Part shown: positions 1 to 7,755 of the stretch, piece after piece | How positions within the stretch are numbered: the first letter of the stretch is position 1 | Layout of the letters: each line of letters opens with the position of its first letter | Assembly: GCA_030690215.1 (NCBI GenBank) | Contig: JAUYHD010000011.1 | Location: 1 to 55,030, forward strand | Direction of reading: 5' to 3' | From: a bacterium | GTDB lineage: Bacteria > Patescibacteriota > Minisyncoccia > 1-14-0-10-42-19 | Length of the DNA: 55,030 nt | Position numbers and translations under genes: made by a program | Notes under the pieces: generated by a model | What the model saw: only the letters and a program-made list of their open reading frames with translations | Database searches by the model: none | Told to the model about the DNA's origin: nothing

Positions 1-135
1 GAGGATTTACGATACTATCTTAGATTATGGAATATGTACTACAATGACCTTGAACATTGCGGATTGAATGGGAAAACTCCAAATGAATTTCTCGCGAATT
101 ATCAACTAATCAATCCGCCAAATGTGCCTGCCTAA
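1..135 (+). CDS. Transposase C-terminus (IS481-like, integrase-core), partial
   Basis: An open frame enters from the left edge and stops with TAA at 133-135, giving 44 residues. The peptide contains YYNDLEHCGLNGKTPNEFL, the typical end of an integrase-core (rve) DDE transposase, where a YN..RPH..L.G.TP.E pattern follows the catalytic Glu. The catalytic residues lie outside the window. The last codons overlap a 17-base sequence whose reverse complement nearly matches (15/17) a sequence upstream of the transposase start at the other end of the window, so the inverted repeat of the element covers the stop region. Family assignment to IS481-like is by motif recall only. Confidence 0.8.
   Translation, partial: EDLRYYLRLWNMYYNDLEHCGLNGKTPNEFLANYQLINPPNVPA
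115..134. repeat. Right terminal inverted repeat of the IS
   Basis: CCGCCAAATGTGCCTGC at 115-131 is the reverse complement of GCAGGCACATTTGGCGG. The left end at 54899-54915 reads GCAAGCACATATGGCGG (15/17 identical). The exact outer boundary and any target duplication cannot be fixed because each IS copy is only half present. Confidence 0.6.
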
Positions 136-152
136 AACAAAAAAAATATAAA

Positions 153-192
153 ACCCGCTACCTTATGCAGGGAGCGGGTCTATTTTTTTATA
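153..192. terminator. Bidirectional intrinsic terminator
   Basis: ACCCGCT and AGCGGGT form a GC-rich stem around a short loop. A T run follows on the plus strand (TATTTTTTTAT), and TTTATATTTTTTTT follows on the minus strand. It can end both the incoming transposase transcript and the PLP-enzyme gene that converges on it. Confidence 0.75.
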
Positions 193-193
193 T

Positions 194-1453
194 TTATTCA
201 GTAGCGTAAAGAGCTTCGCTAAGCTCTTGGTAAACACCTATCGGAGGCTCAAGTCCGGTCGAGAAGCGCACAGAGTTAGGCGTAATGCCTATCTTTGCTT
301 TATCTTCCGCGCTCAACCCTTTGTGGCTCAATGAATACGCCGATTCAATGCTGGAAACATCTCCGGCGAGAGACGCCTTATTCGGAATAGATGTATTGTT
401 GTTCAGATAAAACAGGAATTTGTTTGTCCGTTCTTCCGACGCCCCTTTGATATAAAAATATATCATCCCGCCGTAATACATCTCCCCATCTATCGGTTTT
501 ACATGGCTCTTGAAGTTTTTCTTGTATTCATACGAATCAAGACCCGGATAAATAACACGCTCAACCAATGGATGACGTTCAAGCATACGCGCTATCACAA
601 GAGCATTCCGGCTATGCTGTCTGATGCGTTCGGGAAAATCCGCCATGGAAAACGTATGCGTCATAAACGCCTCAAACGGCCCAAGCGTGCCTCCATGTAT
701 ACAGGACCACCGAAACATCTCTTTCCAACAATCAGGATGCTCTGCGTAAAAACCCTTTGAGAGCGTAATAAACCCGAGCGACCAGCTTGATGCCCCCGCG
801 ATGTATTTCGTCCCGCTGTTTACGATTATATCAACGCCCCATTCAAACGGATGGACAAAACCGGTGCCAAACGTATTATCACAGGCAACTTTGGGTTTCG
901 CTTGTGTGCTCCGCGCAACCTTTACTATTCCCTTCGCGTCAACAAACGGTAATGTCGGGTTGCCTGGGTTCTCAAAAAATATCAGAACGGTGTTTTTGGT
1001 AATCGCTTTGCGGAGATTCTTTAAAAGGTTGGGGTCTGTTGAATACAAAAACTTAACCTCAACGTTATAAAGCAAGCTTTCATCTAGATAGACACCCGCG
1101 TCATCCGAACCGCCATAAAGCGTACGGATGATTATGACTCTTGCCTTCTTAAGATTTTTCTTCCGCATAAAATAGGATAGAGTCGGCTCAATAGCCTTAA
1201 TGACCGCGCCCATGCCATCAGAACACACACGGCCAACCGCGCCCCCCTCCATTTCTATGAGCTGTTTTTCCAACGCTACATGATCGGGATGGCACCCCAG
1301 ACGTATATATCCATGAAATTTTCCCTCAAATATATCCTTGTTCTGCTTTTCATTGCCTATCCCATCGCTTACATGGAAATACGGCATTGCCCCACAAAAT
1401 GTTTTGAAAAAATCTTCAACAGCGCTAATCGCTTCCCTGACTTTTGCTTTCAT
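194..1453 (-). CDS. Cys/Met metabolism PLP-dependent enzyme (cystathionine gamma-synthase/lyase family)
   Basis: This 419-aa protein has the fold-type I layout of the Cys/Met metabolism family. ENPGNPTL lies near residue 161, the PLP-ring Asp is in ACDNTF (D192), and the Schiff-base Lys is in NSGTKYIAG (K216). The family includes cystathionine gamma-synthase, beta/gamma-lyases and methionine gamma-lyase; which reaction applies cannot be decided from motifs. The start has a GGAGG 10 bases upstream. It stands alone on the minus strand and ends at a strong terminator. With nearby glutamate dehydrogenase it belongs to the amino-acid theme of the window. The central and C-terminal parts (long insert around KKNFKSHVKP) differ from textbook members, so substrate is open. 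Confidence 0.85.
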   Translation of the reverse strand: MKAKVREAISAVEDFFKTFCGAMPYFHVSDGIGNEKQNKDIFEGKFHGYIRLGCHPDHVALEKQLIEMEGGAVGRVCSDGMGAVIKAIEPTLSYFMRKKNLKKARVIIIRTLYGGSDDAGVYLDESLLYNVEVKFLYSTDPNLLKNLRKAITKNTVLIFFENPGNPTLPFVDAKGIVKVARSTQAKPKVACDNTFGTGFVHPFEWGVDIIVNSGTKYIAGASSWSLGFITLSKGFYAEHPDCWKEMFRWSCIHGGTLGPFEAFMTHTFSMADFPERIRQHSRNALVIARMLERHPLVERVIYPGLDSYEYKKNFKSHVKPIDGEMYYGGMIYFYIKGASEERTNKFLFYLNNNTSIPNKASLAGDVSSIESAYSLSHKGLSAEDKAKIGITPNSVRFSTGLEPPIGVYQELSEALYATE

Positions 1454-1540
1454 TGCAGTAGTATCCTCCGTAATGTATTTTATGTTTTATTTTCAAATAA
1501 AAACCGTGGTTATTGTACCATTTAAGCCGGGAAAAATCAA

Positions 1541-1679
1541 CCCCGTAAGACAATATCGCATAATACGTCATGCGTTCGCCGCTCACTACACGCGCACTGA
1601 TTTGTTTTCTTGCTTTCCCAAAAATGTTGTTTTGTAAAATGACATATAAGAATGCATCATGCGATATTGCTCTACGGGG
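1541..1679. mobile_element. Miniature inverted-repeat element, type A (copy A1)
   Basis: This 139-bp imperfect palindrome begins CCCCGTAAGACAATATCGCA and ends GCGATATTGCTCTACGGGG. It is flanked on both sides by TCAA, read here as a 4-bp target duplication. It shares ends and length with copies at 14916, 15214 and 30526. It has no coding capacity; ORFs listed across it are chance. Confidence 0.8.
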
Positions 1680-1683
1680 TCAA

Positions 1684-1825
1684 CCCCCGTTTGGCTAAAT
1701 CGAACCGTCTTCCTCGCTGCATCTACCAGCAAGTCTCGATGGCATACTCAACGGAACATTGCTTCTTCAATCATGAATGGCATTCCGTAAGACGTAGATG
1801 CGGCTTTCGATTTTGCCTAACGGGG
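1684..1825. mobile_element. Miniature inverted-repeat element, type B' (copy B'1)
   Basis: This 142-bp element starts with CCCC(C)GTTTGGCTAAATCGAA and ends TTCGATTTTGCCTAACGGGG, flanked by TCAA on both sides and abutting element A1. GCTGCATCTAC in the left arm pairs with GTAGATGCGGC in the right arm. It is the uninterrupted relative, in the opposite orientation, of the copy at 15102-15382 that carries a nested insertion. Confidence 0.75.
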
Positions 1826-1829
1826 TCAA

Positions 1830-1874
1830 CCCCATTAGATAGAGCGTTGCAAAGCCCGCTCATCTAACGCCCCC
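1830..1874. mobile_element. Small hairpin element, type C (copy C1, decayed right end)
   Basis: CCCCATTAGATAGAGCG and CGCTCATCTAACG form a short hairpin directly after element B'1, preceded by TCAA. The right end runs into a C tract instead of GGGG, so this copy looks decayed. It completes a tandem array A1-B'1-C1 separated only by TCAA. Confidence 0.6.
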
Positions 1875-1892
1875 CCCAGCAACACAAAATAA

Positions 1893-1921
1893 AAAACGGA
1901 CATTGCTGTCCGTTTTATACT
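1893..1921 (-). terminator. Terminator of glutamate dehydrogenase gene
   Basis: Read on the minus strand, AAACGGACA, a short loop and TGTCCGTTTTTTATTTT make a classical intrinsic terminator just after the stop of the dehydrogenase gene. Confidence 0.8.
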
Positions 1922-1931
1922 ACTTTTTATC

Positions 1932-3221
1932 TTAAACAGAAATTGCTGTGTGCTTCGTCCGAAACAAAGGAGCAACATTTTCAAGCGCAAGTAAATATGC
2001 GGCAAAACGCATTGAAACTTTATATTTCTTTTGAGCTTCAAATACATTATTTGTTTCGCGCCACATAACTTTGGAAAGCGCAGTCAGCACCTGATCGCTA
2101 GTTAATTCCCCCATAGGTACGCGGTGATCTATCTTGCCCATATTACGCGCCCATTCAAAAAATGAAACCGTTACCCCGCCGGCATTTGCCAAAATATCCG
2201 GTATGACAAAAACTCCTCTGCTCTCTAAAATCAAATCGGCTTCGCATGTTGTAGGTCCATTTGCACCCTCAATAATGCCCTTTGCTTTTATCTGCCAAGC
2301 ATTTTCTTTTGTAATAACATTTTCGAGCGCGGCTGGGATAAAAATATCAATATCTGGCAAGACAAGCAATTCATCATTTGTAATACGTTCACAATCTTTT
2401 ATTTCGCGCGTATCCTTTTTCCCTTGAAATTTTTCAAGTGGTATGCCGGATTTATTATATACCCCGCCATGCACATCACTGGTCGCAACAATGGTGAAAT
2501 CTTCCTCTGCGAGGATGCGCGCCACATGGTAGCCGACATTCCCGAAACCCATCACGCCAATACGCTTAAAATCTTTTTTCTGAAGATTTTTCAGTTTAAG
2601 AAATTTTTTGAATACCTGCACAAGTCCCCAACCGGTAGCCTCCACTCTCCCGGGGATGCCTCCATATCCAATCCCCGTTGGCTTTCCTGTGACAACTGCC
2701 TCAAATGGACCATAATTATGTGTTCGCGCCCTTTGGGCATATTTATTATGAAACCAATTCATAGTAGTCGGATTAGTACCGACATCGGGAGCGGGCACGT
2801 CCAATCTCGGTCCTATGAGATTTCGTTCAAGCATCTCTTCAGTCAATGCTTCAGTAACCCTTTTAAGTTCTTCCTGGGAATGCCTGCTAGGATCAATCGC
2901 AATACCACCCTTAGCGCCTCCGAATTCAAGCCCCATAAGCCAAGATTTGAGCGACATCTCTACGGCATGATCTTTCATCTTTTCTACAGTAACATCAGGG
3001 TGGTAACGCATCCCCCCCTTATAGGGAGAGCCGGGGAAAGGAGATCGGTGCCATGCCCGACATGCTTTAAATGATTGGAGAGACCCATCATCCATAGGCG
3101 CTTCGATGTCGCACTCCCAGACCGATTTAAATCCATGAAATTTTCTCTTCAGCCATGGTTCTAATCCTAAAAAATCACTCGCCTCATCTAGGCGTGCCAT
3201 AGTGCTGCTTTTTTCAGCCAT
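1932..3221 (-). CDS. gdhA: Glutamate dehydrogenase (Glu/Leu/Phe/Val dehydrogenase family)
   Basis: This 429-aa cytosolic enzyme interconverts glutamate with 2-oxoglutarate plus ammonia. Visible are the substrate-binding segment PYKGGMRYHPDV (residues 67-78), the catalytic Lys in GGAKGG (K104), DVPAPDVGTN near 141-150, a Rossmann GFGNVG at about 225-230 and EGANGPTT further on. The track ORF begins five codons earlier, but the ATG at 3221 follows a GGAGGA with good spacing, so this start is preferred. Length fits the hexameric family. It is monocistronic with its own terminator. It could regenerate 2-oxoglutarate for the class III aminotransferase at 29-30 kb; that link is inference. Cofactor preference is not readable with confidence. 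Confidence 0.93.
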   Translation of the reverse strand: MAEKSSTMARLDEASDFLGLEPWLKRKFHGFKSVWECDIEAPMDDGSLQSFKACRAWHRSPFPGSPYKGGMRYHPDVTVEKMKDHAVEMSLKSWLMGLEFGGAKGGIAIDPSRHSQEELKRVTEALTEEMLERNLIGPRLDVPAPDVGTNPTTMNWFHNKYAQRARTHNYGPFEAVVTGKPTGIGYGGIPGRVEATGWGLVQVFKKFLKLKNLQKKDFKRIGVMGFGNVGYHVARILAEEDFTIVATSDVHGGVYNKSGIPLEKFQGKKDTREIKDCERITNDELLVLPDIDIFIPAALENVITKENAWQIKAKGIIEGANGPTTCEADLILESRGVFVIPDILANAGGVTVSFFEWARNMGKIDHRVPMGELTSDQVLTALSKVMWRETNNVFEAQKKYKVSMRFAAYLLALENVAPLFRTKHTAISV

Positions 3222-3267
3222 ATAATTCCTCCGCAATAGTGCGATTATAAATTTATTTTCAAAGAAA

Positions 3268-3292
3268 AAAGCGGTACAAAACCGCTTTCAGT
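3268..3292 (-). terminator. Terminator after pterin dehydratase gene
   Basis: AGCGGT, a loop and ACCGCTTTTTTC on the minus strand lie just past the stop of the downstream-reading dehydratase gene and before the gdhA promoter region. Confidence 0.75.
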
Positions 3293-3309
3293 ATACTGCT
3301 GTGGGATTT

Positions 3310-3645
3310 TTACTTCAAGAGCGCGTCTATTTTTGCCGCCATAATAAAATCATTATCGGACAACCCCCCAATAGCGTGCGTCCAAAGCTCTATGCTTACC
3401 TTATTCCAGGAGTGTATAAGGATATCCGGATGGTGCCCTTCTGTCTCGGCAATATCCCCTACCTTATTTACAAAAGCAAGCGCTTCTTTAAAATCCTTAA
3501 ACTTAAAATCACGGGATATCTTCCTATGGTTATCTGCTACCGCCCATCCGGGAACCTGCCTATGAAATTCCTCTATGTTCTCCTTTTTGAGGGGAGGGGT
3601 ACCACCCTCACAGGGAACGCATTTCTTTTGTGTTAAATCGTCCAT
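3310..3645 (-). CDS. 4a-hydroxytetrahydrobiopterin (pterin-4a-carbinolamine) dehydratase
   Basis: This 111-aa protein carries the family signature EGHHPDILIHSWNKV followed by LWTHAIGGLSDND, the two-His active-site region of PCD/DCoH-type dehydratases, which dehydrate 4a-hydroxytetrahydropterin. In organisms without aromatic amino acid hydroxylases such proteins often act on molybdopterin-like or unknown pterins; no partner hydroxylase is seen here. The N-terminus holds a CVPCEGG motif, common in the bacterial branch. I start at MDDLTQ (3645), because the longer track ORF adds a non-conserved stretch. No clear ribosome binding site is visible. Confidence 0.9.
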   Translation of the reverse strand: MDDLTQKKCVPCEGGTPPLKKENIEEFHRQVPGWAVADNHRKISRDFKFKDFKEALAFVNKVGDIAETEGHHPDILIHSWNKVSIELWTHAIGGLSDNDFIMAAKIDALLK

Positions 3646-3678
3646 AAAAAAATAGTACCAAGAAGTACAAAAAAACAA

Positions 3679-4017
3679 AATATTTAATCTGTCAATTGCA
3701 TGCTATAATAAAAATAGACACAAAACATGCAATTCACAAATACCCCAAAAACGCCTTGAAATAAGAACTATTTTAAGGTAAGCGGCAGTAAGAAGCAGCA
3801 GACAAAAACGGCATTACGGAATAAAAAAAGAACTTTGACAACCCCTCTTTCACTCGAAAGAGGGGTTTGTGTCAATAAACTGTGAATAAAGCGTGAGTAA
3901 CACGTTAAAAATACAGGGAAAAATCAGTCTGCTTCCTAACGCCTACCTTAGAAACTATTGAAAAATAAGCTTTTTCATTAGGTCATGCCAGGGGCTTGTT
4001 TACAGGAGGCTCTTGGT
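3679..4017 (+). promoter_or_regulatory. Long leader with extended -10 promoter and internal hairpin
   Basis: This stretch has no gene. TGCTATAAT at 3701-3709 is a good extended -10 box, so transcription may start near 3716 and run about 300 nt before the membrane-protein gene. A strong hairpin (AACCCCTCTTT...AAAGAGGGGTT, about 3840-3870) lies in the middle. On the plus strand only a weak T run follows; on the minus strand TTCTTTTTTT follows 11 nt later, so it may instead end the ribosomal operon transcript. A 10-codon ORF (MQFTNTPKTP) lies at 3726. I do not recognise a known riboswitch or small RNA class. Confidence 0.45.
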
Positions 4018-4500
4018 ATGGCTTGGTGGACGCACATACTATTTGCGAAAAAAGAAACTATTCCTTCTTCAAAAAAGAAAAGGGGCGTCTTCATTACTGG
4101 CTACACAAGACTTAAAAAACATATACAAAAGAATTTTGTTGATATCCTGTATGTGATTTTTTCAATCTTTACTTACCTTTATCTTGTAATTTCGGTAGTA
4201 ACATTTTTCTTCCATGCATTTGTCCCTCATTCTCTGCCCTTCGCCATTGAAGCGCTGTCAGACCCCTATCTCGGAGCGCTCGGTGTGTATATTGTCATCC
4301 ACGGAATTGAAAAAAAACGCCGAAAAACGAAATCAAAAGGCCAATTATTCGTTTCGCTCTGGGCATTATTCTTTGTTGTAGCGTCCGTCTTTCTCTATTT
4401 TGTGCCTGACAGCACAGTTGAGAATTTATACAAAACAATTGTAACAAACGCATTCGCGGCAGTTATACTCCGCGTAGGAATGCTGATTCGTTACTTATAA
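4018..4500 (+). CDS. Predicted membrane protein, unknown function
   Basis: This 160-aa protein starts at the ATG with AGGAGG eight bases upstream; the track start 11 codons earlier lacks this. After a Lys-rich N-terminus it shows hydrophobic segments around FVDILYVIFSIFTYLYLVIS, YLGALGVYIVI, LFVSLWALFFVVASVFLYF and AFAAVILRVGML, so three or four membrane spans with positive loops (KKRRKTKSK). I do not recognise a family. It converges on rplR with 11 bp between stops, which means the ribosomal operon ends here rather than continuing into rpsE. Confidence 0.75.
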   Translation: MAWWTHILFAKKETIPSSKKKRGVFITGYTRLKKHIQKNFVDILYVIFSIFTYLYLVISVVTFFFHAFVPHSLPFAIEALSDPYLGALGVYIVIHGIEKKRRKTKSKGQLFVSLWALFFVVASVFLYFVPDSTVENLYKTIVTNAFAAVILRVGMLIRYL

Positions 4501-4511
4501 CAAGAGTACAT

Positions 4512-4886
4512 TTAAAACAAAAGGCCTGCTTCCCGAGCTCCATCGGCAACCGCTTTTGTGCGGCCATGGTATTTATAATGGGAACGGTCAAAAACCGCTC
4601 GGTGGATTCCTTTTTTAACCGCCGCTTCGGCAAGTTTCTTGCCTATATCGCGCGCGGTTTCTGTTTTCTTCGCGGTTTTTTTCTTTGCTGAAGCTTTTTT
4701 TACATTTCCCACGCCCACTATGGTCTTCCCCGAGGCATCGTCAATAAGCTGGGCGTATGTGTGCTTGTGAGAATGGGAAACAGAAAGACGCGGACGAACG
4801 TGCGTGCCATACATACCCGCTCGAACCCGCTTTTTTCTCCGCATCATGCCTTCTTTTTTCTTTTGTGATTCTTTTTGCGTTTTCAT
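4512..4886 (-). CDS. rplR: Ribosomal protein uL18
   Basis: This 124-aa large-subunit protein binds 5S rRNA in the central protuberance. The C-terminal FDRSHYKYHGRTKAVADGAREAGLLF-type block matches L18 strongly, as does RPRLSVSHSHKHTYAQ. It has a Lys-rich insert (about residues 64-75, KKASAKKKTAKKTE) compared with typical L18. AGGAGC lies upstream of the ATG. It is the last gene of the spc-like block: rpsE, rplO and secY, which normally follow, are not in this window. Confidence 0.95.
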   Translation of the reverse strand: MKTQKESQKKKEGMMRRKKRVRAGMYGTHVRPRLSVSHSHKHTYAQLIDDASGKTIVGVGNVKKASAKKKTAKKTETARDIGKKLAEAAVKKGIHRAVFDRSHYKYHGRTKAVADGAREAGLLF

Positions 4887-4892
4887 ATTCTA

Positions 4893-5441
4893 TTACGCTC
4901 CTGTGGTTGCAGCTTTTTTCCCGGCTTTCCGCCTGACAACCTCTCCTTGATAACGAATCCCCTTTCCTTTGTATGGTTCGGGTTTGCGGTATGAGCGGAT
5001 TCTTGCCGCTGTTTCTCCCACTTTTTCTTTATCAATACCGGAAATAGTAATAACATTCTTCTCAACCTGCAACGTGATGCCATCTTGCGGCTTTACTTCC
5101 ACCGGATGCGAAAACCCTAAGCTCAATACCAAGTCCTGTCCTTGCATATTCGCGCGGTATCCGATACCTTCTATCTCAAGCTTCTTAGAAAATCCTTCGG
5201 TCACTCCCGTTATCATATTTTTTATGTGAGCAACATATGTTCCCCATAACGCCTTTGATTCCAGCGTCTCTTTGCGAAGCGTTACTGTAACTACCGCGTC
5301 TTGTATTGTAACTTCTACCAAACGGTCATATATAGAACGCGTAAGCTCACCTTTTGGTCCTTTGACGCGAACGACGCCATTGTCATATGAAATGGTTACT
5401 CCCGCGGGTATAGCAACTGGTTGTTTTCCTATACGACTCAT
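4893..5441 (-). CDS. rplF: Ribosomal protein uL6
   Basis: This 182-aa large-subunit protein sits near the factor-binding site. MSRIGKQPVAIPAGV at the N-terminus and PEPYKGKGIRYQGE near the C-terminus are L6 signatures, and the two-repeat L6 architecture is complete. It starts 4 bp after the rpsH stop and ends 6 bp before rplR, so it is clearly cotranscribed. Confidence 0.97.
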   Translation of the reverse strand: MSRIGKQPVAIPAGVTISYDNGVVRVKGPKGELTRSIYDRLVEVTIQDAVVTVTLRKETLESKALWGTYVAHIKNMITGVTEGFSKKLEIEGIGYRANMQGQDLVLSLGFSHPVEVKPQDGITLQVEKNVITISGIDKEKVGETAARIRSYRKPEPYKGKGIRYQGEVVRRKAGKKAATTGA

Positions 5442-5445
5442 AGTA

Positions 5446-5832
5446 TTACCAAACGCGCGCGATTATTTCTCCACCGACTTTCTGTTTTTCCGCATCTTTC
5501 GCAGAAACCAAACCCTTTGGAGTTGAAACAACAACCATGCCGCGTGAGGAACGGAATGATTTTAACTCTTGCCACCCTCCGTATATTCGCTGTGATTGTT
5601 TTGAAACCATGCGGATACCATGAATAACGGACGCGTCTTTTTCATATCGCAACGTCACTTCTATGACACGCTTGTTCTTTTTCCCCCGGCGGACGGTATC
5701 TGTAACATATCCTTTGTCTTGAAGAAGTTTTATAATTTCCATTTTAAATTTGGAATACGGAACAGACACGCTTTCGTGATGAGCGCGGGATGCATTTACT
5801 ATTTGTACAAACATGTTTGCTATTGGGTTCAT
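5446..5832 (-). CDS. rpsH: Ribosomal protein uS8
   Basis: This 128-aa small-subunit assembly protein binds 16S helix 21. N-terminal MNPIANMFVQIVNASRA and the C-terminal GLVSAKDAEKQKVGGEII region fit S8. Its start is not preceded by a Shine-Dalgarno sequence but by an A/T-rich leader ending ATTGGC directly before ATG, shared with rpsN and rpsS. Upstream sits a 152-bp repeat that separates it from rpsN. Confidence 0.96.
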   Translation of the reverse strand: MNPIANMFVQIVNASRAHHESVSVPYSKFKMEIIKLLQDKGYVTDTVRRGKKNKRVIEVTLRYEKDASVIHGIRMVSKQSQRIYGGWQELKSFRSSRGMVVVSTPKGLVSAKDAEKQKVGGEIIARVW

Positions 5833-5875
5833 GCCAATTTTTATTATGAGCGAAAACGAATAACTATAAAATTGC
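5833..5875 (-). promoter_or_regulatory. AT-rich hairpin leader of rpsH
   Basis: On the minus strand CAATTTTATAGTTATTCG and TAATAAAAATTGGC can pair imperfectly and lead straight into ATG. The same arrangement precedes rpsN (6211-6250) and rpsS (9936-9975). It contains a possible -10-like TATAGT and no Shine-Dalgarno. Confidence 0.5.
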
Positions 5876-6027
5876 GCCTATTCCTCGGCATATGTATACT
5901 TCGTGAAAATGCGGGATCTTCGCCCATTCAACTACTCGCTCGCGCTCGCAGGAATGGGCGGGGGTTTTGCAGTCGCTCGCGCCAAATGCGCATTACGCAT
6001 CTCGCGCGAGCGAGCAAATTCACTTTA
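5876..6027. repeat. 152-bp intergenic repeat D, copy 1
   Basis: This is nearly identical to 10113-10265. Both copies begin GCCTATTCCTCGGCATATG, contain CGCCCATTC...GAATGGGCG and a CGAGCGAGC-type second hairpin, and run into the stop codon of the upstream ribosomal gene (rpsN here, rplB there). Copy differences are mostly in one loop (GCGCATTACGC versus GCGTTTTTACGC). Confidence 0.85.
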
Positions 6028-6210
6028 CCATGATGACTTCTTAACGCCGGGGAGCATGCCTTCGTTTGCAAGCTCACGGAAACAGATACGACATAAATCA
6101 AAATCCCTCATATACCCGTGCTTGCGGCCGCACCGAAAACATCTTCGCACAACGCGTGATTTGTATTTTGGCTTCTTTTTCGCTCTCGCGATTACTGATT
6201 CTTTTGCCAT
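6025..6210 (-). CDS. rpsN: Ribosomal protein uS14, zinc-binding type
   Basis: This 61-aa small-subunit head protein is of the short zinc form. CFRCGRKHG at residues 24-32 and CRICFRELA at 40-48 provide the CxxC...CxxC zinc site. [22 protein letters not shown] is typical of S14. It lies between rplE and rpsH as in the spc operon. The stop codon overlaps the edge of repeat D. The leader ends ATTGGC-ATG without Shine-Dalgarno. Confidence 0.97.
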   Translation of the reverse strand: MAKESVIARAKKKPKYKSRVVRRCFRCGRKHGYMRDFDLCRICFRELANEGMLPGVKKSSW

Positions 6211-6250
6211 GCCAATTTTGTTTATGAATACAATGAATAACTATAAATTT
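6211..6250 (-). promoter_or_regulatory. AT-rich hairpin leader of rpsN
   Basis: On the minus strand AAATTTATAGTTATTC and AACAAAATTGGC pair loosely and end at the rpsN ATG. This is the same pattern as the leaders of rpsH and rpsS. Confidence 0.45.
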
Positions 6251-6253
6251 GGC

Positions 6254-6805
6254 TCATTTTTGCGGGTCAATTCTTTTAAAAGGAAATCCTAATTGGGTAA
6301 AGAGCGCCATTGCCTCTTCTTTTGAACGGGCGCTTGTAACAATAGTAATCTCAAACCCAAAAATAAGCTTTGCGTCTTCACCCACCATCTCTGGAAATAC
6401 AATATGTTCTGGGACCCCTATTGTCAAATTGCCCGACCCATCAATCGCAGAGTTTTTTATGCCGCGAAAGTCTCTCGTACGCGGGAGCGCAACAAAAATA
6501 ACACGCTCAAGAAAATCATACATACGCTGCCCACGAAGGGTTGACGCATATCCGATGATCTGCCCCTGGCGCGTTTTAAAAGTAGCAATTGATTTTTTCG
6601 CTGGACGCGGGGCTACTACCTGCCCCACGATAAGCTGTAAATCCCGAACTATCTGTTTTTGTTCTTCTTCGGTTCTCCGCCCCACGCCGACATTCACCAC
6701 AACCTTAACAATCTGGGGTATTGCCATAGGATTATCGTACCCGAATTCCTTTTTAAAAAACGGCATAACTTCCTTTTTATATTGTTTTTGCAATGCTGTT
6801 TCCAT
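6254..6805 (-). CDS. rplE: Ribosomal protein uL5
   Basis: This 183-aa 5S rRNA-binding protein of the large subunit has hallmarks VVVNVGVGR near residue 35, RPAKKSIATFKTRQGQIIG near 70, ALPRTRDFRGI near 106 and FGFEITIVTSARS near 150. It starts 2 bp downstream of rplX. Length is normal. Confidence 0.97.
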   Translation of the reverse strand: METALQKQYKKEVMPFFKKEFGYDNPMAIPQIVKVVVNVGVGRRTEEEQKQIVRDLQLIVGQVVAPRPAKKSIATFKTRQGQIIGYASTLRGQRMYDFLERVIFVALPRTRDFRGIKNSAIDGSGNLTIGVPEHIVFPEMVGEDAKLIFGFEITIVTSARSKEEAMALFTQLGFPFKRIDPQK

Positions 6806-6807
6806 AA

Positions 6808-7137
6808 TTATATGTTATTCTTGCATTTTTTACATACACGAACCTTTTTCTTGTCCTCGCCCGTACGAAAACCAACACGCGTCGGCTTACCGCACGATCC
6901 GCACACCACCGAAACATTTGATGCGTGGATCGGCATCGCAAGCAATACTTTTTCTCCTTTTTTCCCTTGCTTGCGCGAACGTCTGTGGCGAGTTTGCATA
7001 TTCACGTTCTCAATAATAACGCGGCCATTTTCCAAAAAAACGCTTACAACTTTACCGGTTTTCCCTTTGTCTTTCCCTGAAAGCACTCGCACCGTATCCC
7101 CCCGCTTTATTCTTGTTTTTGCCTGCATCATTGCCAT
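6808..7137 (-). CDS. rplX: Ribosomal protein uL24
   Basis: This 109-aa assembly-initiator protein shows a KOW motif (RGDTVRVLSGKDKGKTGKVV) at residues 11-30, VIIENVNMQTRH after it, and a C-terminal CGSCG...CKKC pair that could bind zinc. AGGAGG lies 12 bases upstream; MAMMQ offers several ATGs, so the start may be three codons later. Confidence 0.96.
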   Translation of the reverse strand: MAMMQAKTRIKRGDTVRVLSGKDKGKTGKVVSVFLENGRVIIENVNMQTRHRRSRKQGKKGEKVLLAMPIHASNVSVVCGSCGKPTRVGFRTGEDKKKVRVCKKCKNNI

Positions 7138-7141
7138 ATGC

Positions 7142-7507
7142 CTACACCACCTCCTGCGCTAAACCAATAATCTTTGCGTACTTTTCCCGTAATTCACGGG
7201 GGATAGGCCCGAATATGCGCCCCCCGCGCGGCTCTCCCTTTGCGTCAACCACTACAACCGCGTTGTCATCAAACCGGATGTATGAACCATCCTTCCTTCG
7301 GAACGCCTCGCGCTGTCTTACCACCACCGCCCGTACAACTTCTTTTTTCTTCAAAATCTTTCGCGGTTCTGCAACCTTCACCGACCCCACAATAACATCG
7401 CCGATACGCGCGTACCGCTTTCGCGTTCCCCCCAACACCTTAAAACACTGGATGAGCTTTGCTCCGGTGTTATCGGCTACCCCCAACATTGTTCGCGGTT
7501 GAATCAT
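7142..7507 (-). CDS. rplN: Ribosomal protein uL14
   Basis: This 121-aa protein at the subunit interface begins [17 protein letters not shown], the canonical L14 start, so I reject the 11-codon extension in the track. It also has [16 protein letters not shown] and [19 protein letters not shown] at the C-terminus. It follows rpsQ by 5 bp. Confidence 0.97.
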   Translation of the reverse strand: MIQPRTMLGVADNTGAKLIQCFKVLGGTRKRYARIGDVIVGSVKVAEPRKILKKKEVVRAVVVRQREAFRRKDGSYIRFDDNAVVVVDAKGEPRGGRIFGPIPRELREKYAKIIGLAQEVV

Positions 7508-7512
7508 AAAAA

Positions 7513-7755
7513 TTATATTTTTTCTACCACAAGCCAGCACTTGTCCCGGGATATCGGACGCGATTCCTGGATAATAACGGTATCGCCAACCTGATATTGG
7601 TTTGTTTCGTCGTGTGCTTTATAGCGCTTGCTTCGCTTAATGTATTTTTTAAATACCGGATGCTTCAAATAATTGTGTACTTCTACCACAGCCGTTTTTT
7701 GGCCTTTATGCGAAACTATCTTTCCTTTTAATTTTTTCTTTGTTGGGTTATTCAT
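7513..7755 (-). CDS. rpsQ: Ribosomal protein uS17
   Basis: This 80-aa small-subunit protein has [19 protein letters not shown] near the N-terminus, [10 protein letters not shown] in the middle and [19 protein letters not shown] at the end. MNNPTKKK is taken as start; its ATG overlaps the end of rpmC (ATGAATAA), a typical coupled junction. Confidence 0.95.
   Translation of the reverse strand: MNNPTKKKLKGKIVSHKGQKTAVVEVHNYLKHPVFKKYIKRSKRYKAHDETNQYQVGDTVIIQESRPISRDKCWLVVEKI

Noticed and set aside
2424-3074. 216-aa plus-strand ORF opposite gdhA
   Set aside because: It is the shadow of a strongly conserved gene on the other strand.
3716-3990. tmRNA, SRP RNA or 6S RNA in the leader before 4018
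   Set aside because: None of the conserved tmRNA ends, the SRP GGAA-loop core or a 6S-like bubble could be recognised; only a promoter and one hairpin are supported.
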